Translations under genes and position numbers: made by a program | Assembly: GCF_900110955.1 (NCBI RefSeq) | Contig: NZ_FOFR01000003.1 | Coordinates: forward strand, 124,001-188,000 | Reading direction: 5' to 3' | Source of the DNA: Lentzea xinjiangensis | GTDB taxonomy: Bacteria > Actinomycetota > Actinomycetes > Mycobacteriales > Pseudonocardiaceae | Length of the DNA: 64,000 nt | Shown: positions 42,815 to 51,985 of the stretch, piece by piece | How positions within the stretch are numbered: position 1 is the stretch's first letter | Layout: each line of letters opens with the position of its first letter | The notes under the pieces: generated by a model | What the model was told of the DNA's origin: nothing | The model's database searches: none | Seen by the model: the letters and a program-made list of their open reading frames with translations, nothing else

Positions 42815-43383
42815 GCCCGGACTCCCATCCGCCCGGTGCTGCCCAGGTCGATCAGGACTCCCCGCTCCGGCGACACCGGCCGCAACGACTGCCACGCGCC
42901 CCCCGGCCCGGCCGCGATGTCGGCGTGGCTGCCGACCTGCGGCGGGTCGACCGAGGTGTGCGTGTTCCGCCACAGGAACGCGCTCTTCGCCCGCTCCCCC
43001 GGCCGCACCGCCACCGGCTGCGGCGCGTCGTCGAAGCCCTCGACCGAGGCGATGCCGCCCGAGCCTTCGACGATCTCCACGGCCAACTGCCGCCACTGCT
43101 CGTCGAACAGCCTCACCTGCGGGTACCCGTTCAGGTGCACGGGCTCGGTACCGCAGTTCACCACTTCGACGTCCATCACCCGCAGGCCCGAAGCGGCCTC
43201 GGTGAAGCCGGTGGTGAACAGCAGACCGGCATCGCACGACGGTTCGCGCGACTCCGGCGTGATCAGCGAGACGGACCGCGCGTCCGGTGGTTCCGGGAGC
43301 GCCGCGACCTCCGGACGCGTCCCGCACGCCACCGAGCCCACGAGCGCAGCCAGCAACACGAGAATCCTGCCCCCAGTTCTCAT
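42802..43383 (-). CDS. Lipoprotein with a DUF4232-like domain
   Basis: 193 residues. Signal peptide with lipobox SVAC (Cys 20). The mature part resembles the DUF4232 beta-sandwich of actinobacterial secreted proteins: ESREPSCDAGLLF, VMDVEVVNCGTEPVHLNGYPQVRLFDEQW, VAVRPGERAKSAFLWRN. The two cysteines probably form a disulfide, as in that family. ATG at 43383 begins the signal peptide. Function of the family is not known. It overlaps the GNAT start downstream. Confidence 0.75.
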   Translation of the reverse strand: MRTGGRILVLLAALVGSVACGTRPEVAALPEPPDARSVSLITPESREPSCDAGLLFTTGFTEAASGLRVMDVEVVNCGTEPVHLNGYPQVRLFDEQWRQLAVEIVEGSGGIASVEGFDDAPQPVAVRPGERAKSAFLWRNTHTSVDPPQVGSHADIAAGPGGAWQSLRPVSPERGVLIDLGSTGRMGVRAWHR

Positions 43384-43474
43384 GTCCGCAGATCTTGCCA
43401 CAGGCGAGCGGGCTCCTCCGGTTTCCGCGACCGCGCCCATCACGGGCCTGGAGAGCCGGCGGGACCGGGTGCGG

Positions 43475-44146
43475 CTAGGTCAGCCGGTACCCGTGCGCGG
43501 GCCGGTTCGCCATGCCGTACCTGGGCTGCACCTCGGCCTTCCCGATCGTCACGAGGTGCTCCAGGTACCGGCGGGCGCTCACCCGCGACAGTCCCGCCCG
43601 GTCGCCGACCTCCTGCGCCGAGAGGTCGGCCTCGCAGTCGCGCAACGCGTCGATCACCAGCCGCAGCGTCACCGCCGACAGGCCCTTGGGCATCGCCGGC
43701 GTGCGCGGCCGGTGGTGCATGAGCTGGTCGACCTCGTCCTGGTCGAGCACCTGCCCGAGCCGCTGCACCTCGGTGCGCTGGGCGAGGTACTCCCGCATCC
43801 GGTCGAGGAAGGCCGTGCGCGTGAACGGCTTCACCAGGTAGTTGTCCACGCCCCTGGACATGGCCTGCCGCACGGTCTCCCGTTCGCGCGCGGCCGTGAC
43901 CGCGATGACGTCGACCGGCGGCCCGCTGCGGGCCCGCAACCGCGACAGCACCTCGAGGCCGGAGATGTCGGGCAGGTGGATGTCCAGCAGCACCAGGTCG
44001 GGGCGCAGCGTCTCCACGGCCCGCAGCGCCTCACCGCCGCGGTGCGCCTCGCCGACCACCTCGAACTCGGGCATCGCCTCCAGGAAGCCGCGGTGGATCG
44101 CGGCCACGGCGAAGTCGTCGTCGACAACGAGCGTCCGCACGCTCAT
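43475..44146 (-). CDS. CitB/DcuR-family response regulator
   Basis: 223 residues. The receiver domain has Asp 55 (LVLLDIHLPDISG) and Lys in NYLVKPFTR. The C-terminal part (about 150-215) is a winged-helix of the CitB type (LSAQEVGDRAGLSRVSARRYLEHLVTIGKAEVQPRYG). ATG at 44146 overlaps the kinase stop (ATGA). CitAB/DcuSR systems sense C4-dicarboxylates or citrate; the divergent tricarboxylate transporter is the obvious target. Confidence 0.9.
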   Translation of the reverse strand: MSVRTLVVDDDFAVAAIHRGFLEAMPEFEVVGEAHRGGEALRAVETLRPDLVLLDIHLPDISGLEVLSRLRARSGPPVDVIAVTAARERETVRQAMSRGVDNYLVKPFTRTAFLDRMREYLAQRTEVQRLGQVLDQDEVDQLMHHRPRTPAMPKGLSAVTLRLVIDALRDCEADLSAQEVGDRAGLSRVSARRYLEHLVTIGKAEVQPRYGMANRPAHGYRLT

Positions 44147-45723
44147 CGGTTCCCCGTTTCCGGCAGCCACACGTCGAACGACGCGCCGCCGAGCTCCGAG
44201 TCGGTGATCGCCACCCGGCCGCTGCGCCGGGTGACCACCCTCGACACCAATGCGAGTCCTATCCCCCTGCCGTGGGCGCCCTGGGCGTCCTTCGAGCTCA
44301 CGCCCAGGTCGAAGATCCGGCCGCGGTCCGCCTCGGCCACTCCCGGCCCGTCGTCGTCCACGACCACCCGCACCCCGGTCGCCGACGAGCGCACCAGCAC
44401 GCGCACGATCCCCCCTGTCTCCACTGCGTCCACCGCGTTGTCCAGCAAATTGCCCAGCACGGTCAACGCGTCGTCGCCCGCGCGGGTGTCCACCGAGCTG
44501 TCCGGGTCCAGCCGAAGCTGGACCCCGCGTTCGTGCGCGGTCGAGGACTTGGCCAGCAGCAGGGCCGCCAGCGCCGGGTCCGCGTTCGCACCGTCGATGA
44601 TGTCAGCGGTCACGGAGCCCGCGCCGCCGACCCGTTCGATGTAGGCCACGGCGTCGGCACCGCGGTCCAGGTCGAGCAGGCCACCGATGACGTGGAGGTG
44701 GTTGGAGAACTCGTGGGCCTGTGCGCGCAGCACCTCCGTGACGGTGCGCTGGCCGTCCAGCTCGCGCAGCGCGTCGTGCAGCTCGGTGCGGTCGCGCAAC
44801 GTCAGCACCACGCCGACGGCGCGATCGTGCGTCTTCGCTGTCATCCGGTTGGCGACCAGCACCCGTTCCCCGGCCAGGACGAGCCGGTCCGCGACGTCGT
44901 CGTGGTCGCGCGCCAGGTCGAGCAGGCCGTCGTCGAGGACCTCCGCCGCCGGCCTGCCGCGCGGGTCCTCGACGAGCCCCAGCAGCCGCATCGCCTCGTC
45001 GTTGACCAGCGCCAGCCTCTCCCGGTCGTCGACGGCGACCACGCCCTCGCGGATGCCGTGCAGCATCGCGTCCCTGGTCTCCAGCAGTTGCGCGATCTCG
45101 GCGGGTTCGAGCCGGAACATGCGGCGGCGCACGTGCTGGGTGACCAGCGCCGCGCCCAGCACGCCGATGAGCGCGGCGGCGGCCAGCCAGCCGATCAGCT
45201 CCGGCAGGTCCTCGGCGAGGTCCGCGGACAACTGGCTCTCCAGGACGCCGACGGACGCCATCCCGATGATCCGCCCGTCCTCGGCCCGCACCGGCACCTT
45301 CGCGCGCAACGACGTGCCCAGGGTGCCGGTCTCGGTGCCGACGAAGACCTCGCCGGACAGGGCGGTGCTCGGGTCGGTGGAGACCCGTTCGCCGATGCGC
45401 TTGGGGTCGGGGTGGGCGTAGCGGACGCCTTGGCCGTCGGCGACGACCACGTACGTCACGTTGGACGCCTTGCGGATCACTTCGGCCAACGGCTGGATGG
45501 TCGCGGATGGGTCAACGGTGTCGAACGCCGCGATCACCGTCGGTAGCCGCGCCACGCTCTCCGCGACGGACAGCATCCTGTCCTTGTAGGCCTCGGTGAT
45601 CCGGTCGCTCTGCAGTTTGGCTGCGAGCAGGCCGGCGGTGCAGGTGGTCATCAGCACGATGACCACCTGCAACGCCAGCAGCAAGGCGCCGAAGGAAACA
45701 GACCGGCGAAACATGGATGGCAT
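44143..45723 (-). CDS. CitA/DcuS-family sensor histidine kinase
   Basis: 526 residues. The first membrane span is at about 10-33. A PAS-like extracytoplasmic sensor of about 140 residues follows (IQPLAEVIRKASNVTYVVVADGQGVRYAHPDPKRIGERVSTDP, the citrate/dicarboxylate-binding sCache fold). The second span is at about 178-198, then a cytoplasmic PAS domain, the phospho-acceptor His in RAQAHEFSNHLHVIGGLL, and a HATPase domain (LTVLGNLLDNAVDAVETGG; HGRGIGLALV). ATG at 45714 is an alternative start. It overlaps its response regulator and is divergent from tctC. Confidence 0.92.
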   Translation of the reverse strand: MPSMFRRSVSFGALLLALQVVIVLMTTCTAGLLAAKLQSDRITEAYKDRMLSVAESVARLPTVIAAFDTVDPSATIQPLAEVIRKASNVTYVVVADGQGVRYAHPDPKRIGERVSTDPSTALSGEVFVGTETGTLGTSLRAKVPVRAEDGRIIGMASVGVLESQLSADLAEDLPELIGWLAAAALIGVLGAALVTQHVRRRMFRLEPAEIAQLLETRDAMLHGIREGVVAVDDRERLALVNDEAMRLLGLVEDPRGRPAAEVLDDGLLDLARDHDDVADRLVLAGERVLVANRMTAKTHDRAVGVVLTLRDRTELHDALRELDGQRTVTEVLRAQAHEFSNHLHVIGGLLDLDRGADAVAYIERVGGAGSVTADIIDGANADPALAALLLAKSSTAHERGVQLRLDPDSSVDTRAGDDALTVLGNLLDNAVDAVETGGIVRVLVRSSATGVRVVVDDDGPGVAEADRGRIFDLGVSSKDAQGAHGRGIGLALVSRVVTRRSGRVAITDSELGGASFDVWLPETGNR

Positions 45724-45856
45724 TCTGACGTATCAACTGTGAATCAAGTCACGACCTAAACGACCAATACGCTTCTTACGACCGAACACTTACGTGTGCA
45801 CCCACGCTTACCTAGCGTGCCCGCGCAACGTTCGCGTCGAAGCGAGGAGTTTCTGG

Positions 45857-46828
45857 ATGGGTACGGGCTGGAGACGAGCAGTGGCGGTGGCCGCTGCCGG
45901 ACTGGTGCTCGCGGGGTGTGGTCAGTCGGCCAAGAGCGCTGGTGGCGACTCCATCGCCAAGTTGGAGATCATGGCCCCCGCCGACCCCGGCGGTGGTTGG
46001 GACCAGACCGCCAGGGCGATGCAGGCGGCGGTGACCGGGGCCAAGCTCGTGAACTCCGTCCAGGTCAGCAACGTGGGTGGCGCCGGTGGCACGGTCGGCC
46101 TGCAGAAGCTCACCTCGGAACGCTCCGAGTCGTTCCTGATGATCACCGGCCTGGTCATGGTCGGCGCGGTGGAGACCAACGCGTCGCAGGCACGGCTGGA
46201 GGAGACGACCCCGATCGCCCGGCTGACCGCCGAGGACGAGGTGGTCGTGGTGCCGGCGGACTCGCCGTACAAGACGATCGCTGACCTGCTCAACGCGGTC
46301 AACGAGAAGGGCAAGGGGGTGTCGATCACCGGCGGCTCGGCCGGCGGCACCGACCACATCCTCGCCGGGATGCTGCTCAAGTCGAAGAACATCGAGTCGT
46401 CGAAGCTGAACTACGTGGCGCACTCCGGCGGCGGCGAGTCGCTGGCGGCCCTGCTCGGCAAGAAGGTCGACGCCGGCATCTCGGGCATCGGCGAGTACAA
46501 GGAGCAGATCAAGGCGGGCAAGCTGCGCGCGCTGGGCACCTCCGGGCCCAACCCGCACCCCGAGCTGAACGCGCCGACGTTCAAGGACCTCGGCGTCGAG
46601 CTGATCAACTGGCGCGGCGTCGTGGCTCCCGGCTCGATCTCCGCGGAGGCCAAGACCCGGCTGACCAGGCTCGTCACCGACATGCACGCCAGCCAGGCGT
46701 GGAAGGACGAGATGGCGAAGAAGGGCTGGACGGACACCTTCCTGACCGGCACCGAGTTCTCCACGTTCCTGTTCAAGGAGATCGGTCGCGTCAAGCCCGC
46801 ACTGCAGGACATCGGGCTCGTGAAGTGA
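45857..46828 (+). CDS. tctC: Tripartite tricarboxylate transporter substrate-binding lipoprotein TctC
   Basis: 323 residues with lipobox LAGC (Cys 21). The body is the Bug/TctC fold: LEIMAPADPGGGWDQTARAMQ at the start, and VSITGGSAGGTDHILAGMLLKSKNI and VDAGISGIGEYKEQIKAGKLRALG in the body. It captures citrate or another carboxylate outside the membrane for TctAB. ATG at 45857 has a GAGGAGT site; the frame extends upstream without a signal-peptide-like start. Its stop overlaps the tctB start (GTGA). Confidence 0.92.
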   Translation: MGTGWRRAVAVAAAGLVLAGCGQSAKSAGGDSIAKLEIMAPADPGGGWDQTARAMQAAVTGAKLVNSVQVSNVGGAGGTVGLQKLTSERSESFLMITGLVMVGAVETNASQARLEETTPIARLTAEDEVVVVPADSPYKTIADLLNAVNEKGKGVSITGGSAGGTDHILAGMLLKSKNIESSKLNYVAHSGGGESLAALLGKKVDAGISGIGEYKEQIKAGKLRALGTSGPNPHPELNAPTFKDLGVELINWRGVVAPGSISAEAKTRLTRLVTDMHASQAWKDEMAKKGWTDTFLTGTEFSTFLFKEIGRVKPALQDIGLVK

Positions 46829-47316
46829 TTGCCGAGAAGGTCGAGGAATACGCGTTCGGCGGTCTGGTCGCGGCGGTCGGGGTGTTCACCCTGGCCGACG
46901 CGACCACGATCGCCGCGCGCGACGAGAACGCCGTCGGGCCCCGCGCGTTCCCCTACGTCGTGGGCGCTCTGCTCGTGCTGGCCGGCCTGGCGGCGATCAT
47001 CGCGACCGCGCGCGGCAAGCTCGGCCAGGCGGAGGAGGCCGAGGACGTCGACGCGGGGGTCCGCACCGACTGGGTCACCGTGGGCAAGCTGGTCGCGGTG
47101 CTCGTGGCGCACCTGGTGCTGATCGACGTCGTCGGCTGGCCGGTCGCCGCGACGCTGCTGTTCTTCGGTGCGGCGTGGTCGCTCGGCGCGGTCTGGTGGC
47201 GTGCGCTGCCGATCGCGGTGGTGCTGGCGCTCGTCGTGCAGGTGGTGTTCGCGACCGGCCTCGGGCTGTCGCTGCCCGCCGGGATCTTCGAAGGGGTGCC
47301 GTTCCTCGATGGATAG
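46825..47316 (+). CDS. tctB: Tripartite tricarboxylate transporter small membrane subunit TctB
   Basis: 163 residues with four predicted membrane spans (about 8-26, 40-60, 83-108, 115-150) and a charged cytoplasmic loop ([21 protein letters not shown]). The layout [26 protein letters not shown] is characteristic of TctB. GTG at 46825 overlaps the tctC stop, and its last 8 bp overlap tctA. It stabilises the transporter; sequence conservation within the family is low. Confidence 0.9.
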   Translation: MIAEKVEEYAFGGLVAAVGVFTLADATTIAARDENAVGPRAFPYVVGALLVLAGLAAIIATARGKLGQAEEAEDVDAGVRTDWVTVGKLVAVLVAHLVLIDVVGWPVAATLLFFGAAWSLGAVWWRALPIAVVLALVVQVVFATGLGLSLPAGIFEGVPFLDG

Positions 47317-48805
47317 CATCACCGCCCTCCTGGAGGGTTTCGCGACCGCCGCACAGCCCGAGTACCTGCTGTACGCGCTGCTGGGCGTCACGCTCGGCAC
47401 CGCGGTCGGCGTGCTGCCGGGCATCGGACCGGCGATGACCGTCGCGTTGCTGCTGCCGCTGACGTACTCGCTGGACCCGACGGCCGCGCTCATCATCTTC
47501 GCGGGCATCTACTACGGCGGGATGTACGGCGGTTCGACGACTTCCATCCTGCTGAACACGCCGGGTGAGTCGTCGTCCATCGTCACCGCCCTAGAGGGCA
47601 ACAAGATGGCGAAGGCCGGACGTGGCGCGGCGGCGCTGGCCACGGCGGCGATCGGGTCGTTCGTGGCGGGCACGATCGCCACGGTGCTGCTCACGTTGCT
47701 GGCGCCGACGATCGCGGATCTGGCCGTGCAGCTTGGCCCGGCCGACTACGTGGCACTGATGGTGGTGGCGTTCACGACGGTGGCGGCACTGCTCGGCTCG
47801 TCGCCGGTGCGCGGGCTGGCCTCGCTGGGCCTCGGCCTGTTCATCGGCCTGGTCGGCACCGACACGCTGACCGGGCAGCAGCGCTTCACCCTCGGGGTGC
47901 CGACGCTGGCCGACGGCGTCGACGTGGTCGTGGTGGCGGTCGGCGTGTTCGCCGTCGGCGAGGCGCTGTACGTGGCATCGAGGCTGCGGCACGGGCCGAT
48001 CGAGGTCATCCCCGTCGGTGGCAGGTGGATGACGGGCGAGTTCTGGAAGCGCTCGTGGAAGCCCTGGCTGCGCGGCACGCTCATCGGCTTCCCGATCGGC
48101 ACCGTGCCGGCCGGTGGCGCGGACGTGTCGACGTTCCTGTCGTACGCGGCGGAGAAGAAGCTCTCGAAGCGGCCGGAGGAGTTCGGCAAGGGCGCGATCG
48201 AGGGCGTGGCGGGACCCGAGGCGGCGAACAACGCCGCCGCGGCCGGCGTCCTGGTGCCGTTGCTGACGCTGGGCCTGCCGACGACCGCGACCGCGGCGGT
48301 GATCGTGGCGGCGTTCCAGAGCTACGGCATCCAGCCGGGCCCGTTGCTGTTCACCAACAACTCGGCGATGGTGTGGGCGCTGATCGCGTCGCTGTACATC
48401 GGCAACGTGATGCTGCTCGTGCTGAACCTGCCGCTGGTGAAGATCTGGGTGAAGGTGCTGCGCATCCCGCGGCCCTACCTGTACGCGGGCATCCTGCTGT
48501 TCGCGGCGCTGGGCACCTACGCGGTGAACTTCGTCGTGGACGACCTGATCGTGCTGCTGGTGATCGGGGTGATCGGCTTCTTCATGCGGCGGCACGGCTA
48601 CCCGGTCGCGCCGCTGGTCGTCGGCCTGATCCTCGGGCCGATGGCGGAGGAGCAGCTGCGGCGCACGCTGCAGATCAGCGAGGGCTCGCTCAGCGCGCTG
48701 GTCACCAGCCCGTTCGCGGCGGTCGCGTACAGCGTGCTCGTCGTGCTGCTGGCGGTGGCGTTCGTGCTGCGCTTGCGGCGCAAGAAGGAGGAGTCGCTGG
48801 TGTGA
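47309..48805 (+). CDS. tctA: Tripartite tricarboxylate transporter large membrane subunit TctA
   Basis: 498 residues with 10-12 membrane spans; the symporter core of the transporter. Conserved segments are [57 protein letters not shown] and [33 protein letters not shown] at 47309. It closes the tctC-B-A operon and is followed by an intrinsic terminator. Confidence 0.94.
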   Translation: MDSITALLEGFATAAQPEYLLYALLGVTLGTAVGVLPGIGPAMTVALLLPLTYSLDPTAALIIFAGIYYGGMYGGSTTSILLNTPGESSSIVTALEGNKMAKAGRGAAALATAAIGSFVAGTIATVLLTLLAPTIADLAVQLGPADYVALMVVAFTTVAALLGSSPVRGLASLGLGLFIGLVGTDTLTGQQRFTLGVPTLADGVDVVVVAVGVFAVGEALYVASRLRHGPIEVIPVGGRWMTGEFWKRSWKPWLRGTLIGFPIGTVPAGGADVSTFLSYAAEKKLSKRPEEFGKGAIEGVAGPEAANNAAAAGVLVPLLTLGLPTTATAAVIVAAFQSYGIQPGPLLFTNNSAMVWALIASLYIGNVMLLVLNLPLVKIWVKVLRIPRPYLYAGILLFAALGTYAVNFVVDDLIVLLVIGVIGFFMRRHGYPVAPLVVGLILGPMAEEQLRRTLQISEGSLSALVTSPFAAVAYSVLVVLLAVAFVLRLRRKKEESLV

Positions 48806-48821
48806 CGCGCCGGCGGGTCCG

Positions 48822-48854
48822 GGGCCGTTCTGCTGGTAGCAGAACGGCCCTTTT
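48822..48854 (+). terminator. Intrinsic terminator of the tct operon
   Basis: Perfect 13-bp stem gggccgttctgct (48822-48834) / agcagaacggccc (48838-48850) with a 3-nt loop, followed by TTTT. It is the clearest rho-independent terminator in the window and lies 16 bp after the tctA stop. Confidence 0.92.
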
Positions 48855-48884
48855 CGTCGGCCGGGGTGCTGTCACCATGACGAC

Positions 48885-49223
48885 ATGGCGGAGATCCTGG
48901 ACTTCAAGCGCACTCCCGAACCGTTGTGGCGTGAGGCCCTGGGCCGCAAGCTGCGCGAGACGAGGGAGGAGCGCGGCGACCGCCTCGTCGACGTCGCCGA
49001 ACGGGCCGGCATCTCGGTGCAGTACCTGTCCGAGATCGAACGCGGCCGCAAGGAACCGTCGAGCGAGATGATCGCCGCCGTGACCGGGGCGCTGGGTGTC
49101 GACCTGGCCGACCTGCTGATCGGCATCGCCGGCCAGGTGCGCCACCACCACCCGGCGCGCAGCCACTTCCACACGTCCCGCCCCACCGGCCGCCCGTCGG
49201 GTCCGGTCCTGATGGCCGCCTAG
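48885..49223 (+). CDS. XRE-family regulator, ClgR-like
   Basis: 112 residues. An N-terminal HTH_3 domain (LGRKLRETREERGDRLVDVAERAGISVQYLSEIERGRKEPSSEMIAAVTGALGVDLADLL) matches ClgR-type activators of actinobacterial clp genes, including the LSEIERGRKEPSSE helix. The C-terminal 40 residues are His/Pro/Ser-rich and poorly conserved. It converges on the clpP pair, supporting a role in Clp control; this is inferred from position and similarity. Confidence 0.8.
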   Translation: MAEILDFKRTPEPLWREALGRKLRETREERGDRLVDVAERAGISVQYLSEIERGRKEPSSEMIAAVTGALGVDLADLLIGIAGQVRHHHPARSHFHTSRPTGRPSGPVLMAA

Positions 49224-49232
49224 GAGCGATGG

Positions 49233-49823
49233 CTAGGGCCGGTGGTCGAGCACCCGGTCGGCCAGTCCGTACTGGACGGCGCCGGGTGCGTCGAACACGC
49301 GGTCCCGGTCGGTGTCGTGGCGCAGCTCCTGCACGCTCCGGCCGGTGTGCCGGGCCAGGATCTCCTCGAGCTGCGTGCGCACCCGCACCACCTCGTCCGC
49401 CGCGAGGATGAGGTCCGGGATCGTGCCGCGTCCCTGCGCCGCCGGCTGGTGCAGCACGACCCTGGAGTGCGGCAGCACCGACCGGCGCCCTTCCGCCCCC
49501 GCCGCGAGCAGCACCGCGCCGGCCGCGACCGCCTGCCCCACGCACGTCGTCGCGACCGGCGCCTTGATGTAGCGGATGGTGTCGTACAGCGCGAGCATCG
49601 CCGACGGATCGCCGCCCTCGCAGTTGATGTAGAGGTTGATCTCCAGGTCCGGGTTGTCCGCCTCCAGGTGGAACAGCTGCGCGATCAGCGCGTTGGCGAC
49701 GCCGGAGTCGATCCCGGTGCCCAGGTAGACGATCCGCTCGGACAGCAGGTGCGAGAAGACGTCCATGACCCGCTCGCCGCGAGCGTCCCGGGTGATGACG
49801 TTGGGAATGGTGTAGGTGCTCAT
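49233..49823 (-). CDS. ClpP-type protease paralog lacking the catalytic serine
   Basis: 196 residues with the ClpP fold, closest in pattern to actinobacterial ClpP2 (VLLAAGAEGRR..LPHSRVVLHQP). The catalytic His 125 (VVLHQP) and Asp 174 (TDRDRVF) are present. The position of the nucleophile in the usual GQAAS motif reads GQAVA: residue 100 is Ala, codon GCG. The subunit should be inactive alone and may form mixed tetradecamers with its partner. ATG at 49823 overlaps the upstream clpP stop. The glycine-rich oxyanion turn is GGDPSA rather than GGSV. Confidence 0.85.
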   Translation of the reverse strand: MSTYTIPNVITRDARGERVMDVFSHLLSERIVYLGTGIDSGVANALIAQLFHLEADNPDLEINLYINCEGGDPSAMLALYDTIRYIKAPVATTCVGQAVAAGAVLLAAGAEGRRSVLPHSRVVLHQPAAQGRGTIPDLILAADEVVRVRTQLEEILARHTGRSVQELRHDTDRDRVFDAPGAVQYGLADRVLDHRP

Positions 49824-50434
49824 GCGACGGCTCCCGCGTGCAGGCCCAGCTTGTGCATCCGGACGGGGACGACCTGGCCGAGGTCGCTGACGACGTGGTC
49901 GATGAACCCGTACTCGAGCGCCTGCGCGGTGGTGAACCACCGGTCGTGCAGCGAGTCGGTGAAGATCCGGTCGAACGGCTGCCCGGTGTCCTCGGCGATG
50001 AGCCCGAGCACGGTGTCCCTGGTGTGCCGCAGGTCGTCCGCCTGCACCTCGACCTCGACCGCCGAGCCGCCGATCCCGGAGCTCCCCTGGTGCATCAGGA
50101 TCCGCGCGTGCGGCAGGGCGAACCGCTTGCCCCTGGTGCCCGCCGACAGCAGGAACTGCCCGGCGCTGCACGCGAGTCCCAGCGCCAGCGTCGCCACGTC
50201 GCACGGGACCAGCCGCATGACGTCGCGGATGGCCAGCATCGCGGGTACCGAACCACCCGGCGAGTGGATCCACAGCGCGATGTCCTGCCGCGGGTCCTCA
50301 CTCGCGAGCGACAGCATCTGCGTGGCCAGCACCGTGCCGTTGTCGTCGTCGAGCGCGCCGTCGAGAATCAGCACCCGCTGACCGAAGAACCGTTCGCGCA
50401 GCCCAGGGCTGAACAGCTTCTCGTTGTTCGTCAT
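49820..50434 (-). CDS. clpP: ATP-dependent Clp protease proteolytic subunit, ClpP1 type
   Basis: 204 residues. The full triad is present: Ser 90 (GLACSAGQFLLSAG), His 115 (RILMHQGSSG) and Asp 164 (SLHDRWF). The oxyanion turn is SPGGSVPA. The family pattern (KRFALPHARILMHQ) matches ClpP1. It is co-translated with the serine-less paralog downstream (4-bp overlap), so the two most likely build one complex. Actinomycetes usually carry a separate essential clpP1P2 operon with clpX; this pair has no clpX nearby and is probably accessory. Confidence 0.92.
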   Translation of the reverse strand: MTNNEKLFSPGLRERFFGQRVLILDGALDDDNGTVLATQMLSLASEDPRQDIALWIHSPGGSVPAMLAIRDVMRLVPCDVATLALGLACSAGQFLLSAGTRGKRFALPHARILMHQGSSGIGGSAVEVEVQADDLRHTRDTVLGLIAEDTGQPFDRIFTDSLHDRWFTTAQALEYGFIDHVVSDLGQVVPVRMHKLGLHAGAVA

Positions 50435-50535
50435 GGCACCGACGATGCCGGGTCCGGCGGGGCCTTCGCCGTTTTCTCTGCTGTGGGCAGATCAGCTCAC
50501 AGCAGGCGCGTGACGCCGGCCGGGACAGCGCGGCA

Positions 50536-51981
50536 TCACGCGGTGCTCGGTTCGTGCCGCAAGGCGGACGGGAGGTCAGCCGTCGCCGCCGGGCGGCTGC
50601 GCGGGAGGAAAGCGGCGATGACCGAGGCGAGCAGCGCCGCCGCGGCGCCGATCACCAGGACGGTGGTGATCGCGGTCGGGTCCGGGACGACGTGTCCGCT
50701 CACCGTCGTGGTCGTGGCGGCGAGGAGCAGCCCCGTCACCGCGCCCGCGGCGGACGTGCCCAGCGACCGGCAGAGGTTGTTCAGGCCGTTGGCCGCCGCT
50801 GTCTGACCGGCCGGGACCGCGCTCATGATGAGCGAGGGCATCGCCCCGTAGGCGAGCCCGATACCGGATCCCACGAGGACGGTGCACAGCAGCAACTGCC
50901 AGAGCTCGGTGTGCAGCAGCGCCGCGAAGCCGTAGCTGCCCGCGAGAACAAGGGCACCGACCACGAGTGGCGTCTTTGGTCCGAAGTGGACGGTCAGCCT
51001 GGCCGACACCGGTGACATGGCGACCATGCACATCCCGCCGGGAGCCTGCAGGAGGCCGGCGACGAGCATCGACTCGCCGAACCCGTACCCCGCCGCCACG
51101 GGCATCTGCACCAACTGGGTGAACACCAGCGCGTTGGTCAGCATGGCGAAGCCGAAGACCAGCGAGGCGGTGTTGGTGAGCAGGACCTGCGGCCGGCGGC
51201 TCACCCGCAGGTCGACCAGCGGCTGCGGGGTGCGCAGCTCCCACGCACCGAACAGCACCAGCAGGGCGGCCGCGCCCGCGAACGATCCGAGGACGAGGCC
51301 GCCGGGCCACCCCTGGGCGCCGCCCCGGGAAACGGCGAGGAAGAGGCAGACCAGCGCGCCGGAGAGCAGCAGCGCCCCCAGCGGGTCGAACCGGCCGCCC
51401 GCCGGCCGCTCCGTACGGGGCACGACGAGCAGGACGAGCGCACCAGCCACGACGGCCAGCCCGCCCGCGGTCCAGAACAGCACCCGCCAGCCGGTGTGCT
51501 GCGCGAGCAACGCCGACAGCGGGATGCCCAGCGAGGCCCCCACGCCGAGCGAGGTGCTCATCACCGACGCCGCGGACGCCAGCCGGTGCGGGGGCAGGTG
51601 GTCGCGGAGGATGCTGATGCCCAGGGACACCACACCGGCGGCGGTGCCCTGCACGGCGCGACCGGTGACGAACCAGCCCAGCGAGGTGCTGAGCGCCACC
51701 ACCGCGGAACCCGCGGCCAGGAACGTGAGGCAGAACAGCAGAACGCGCCGCTTGCCCCACATGTCGGCGAGCCGCCCGACGATCGGGATGGACACCGCCC
51801 CCGCGACCAACGTGGCCGTCACGGCCCACGAGGCGGTGTCGGGCGTCGCGTGCAGCAACGCCGGCAACCGGGGGAGCAAGGGGATGACGAAGGTCTGCTG
51901 CAACGACACCGTGATCCCCGCGAATGCGAGCACGACGATGAGCGCCCTCGGTGGCGACGTCACGGGTTCCGGCCGGCTCAC
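50536..51981 (-). CDS. Major-facilitator transporter, DHA2-like drug exporter
   Basis: 481 residues, about 14 membrane spans. Motif A LADMWGKRRVLLF follows span 2, and motif C-like GIPLSALLAQHTGWRVLFW follows span 5, as in EmrB/QacA-type drug:H+ antiporters. GTG at 51981 is chosen because it overlaps only the end of the upstream gene and has a GGAG site; the ATG 51 bp upstream would overlap that gene more. Substrate unknown. Probably co-transcribed with the DUF3159 gene. Confidence 0.88.
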   Translation of the reverse strand: MSRPEPVTSPPRALIVVLAFAGITVSLQQTFVIPLLPRLPALLHATPDTASWAVTATLVAGAVSIPIVGRLADMWGKRRVLLFCLTFLAAGSAVVALSTSLGWFVTGRAVQGTAAGVVSLGISILRDHLPPHRLASAASVMSTSLGVGASLGIPLSALLAQHTGWRVLFWTAGGLAVVAGALVLLVVPRTERPAGGRFDPLGALLLSGALVCLFLAVSRGGAQGWPGGLVLGSFAGAAALLVLFGAWELRTPQPLVDLRVSRRPQVLLTNTASLVFGFAMLTNALVFTQLVQMPVAAGYGFGESMLVAGLLQAPGGMCMVAMSPVSARLTVHFGPKTPLVVGALVLAGSYGFAALLHTELWQLLLCTVLVGSGIGLAYGAMPSLIMSAVPAGQTAAANGLNNLCRSLGTSAAGAVTGLLLAATTTTVSGHVVPDPTAITTVLVIGAAAALLASVIAAFLPRSRPAATADLPSALRHEPSTA

Positions 51982-51985
51982 GGGA

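Noticed and set aside
45775..45812. CTTACG/CTTACC words upstream of tctC as a CitB operator
   Set aside because: The words are short, irregularly spaced (14 and 18 bp) and imperfect; insufficient to call a site.
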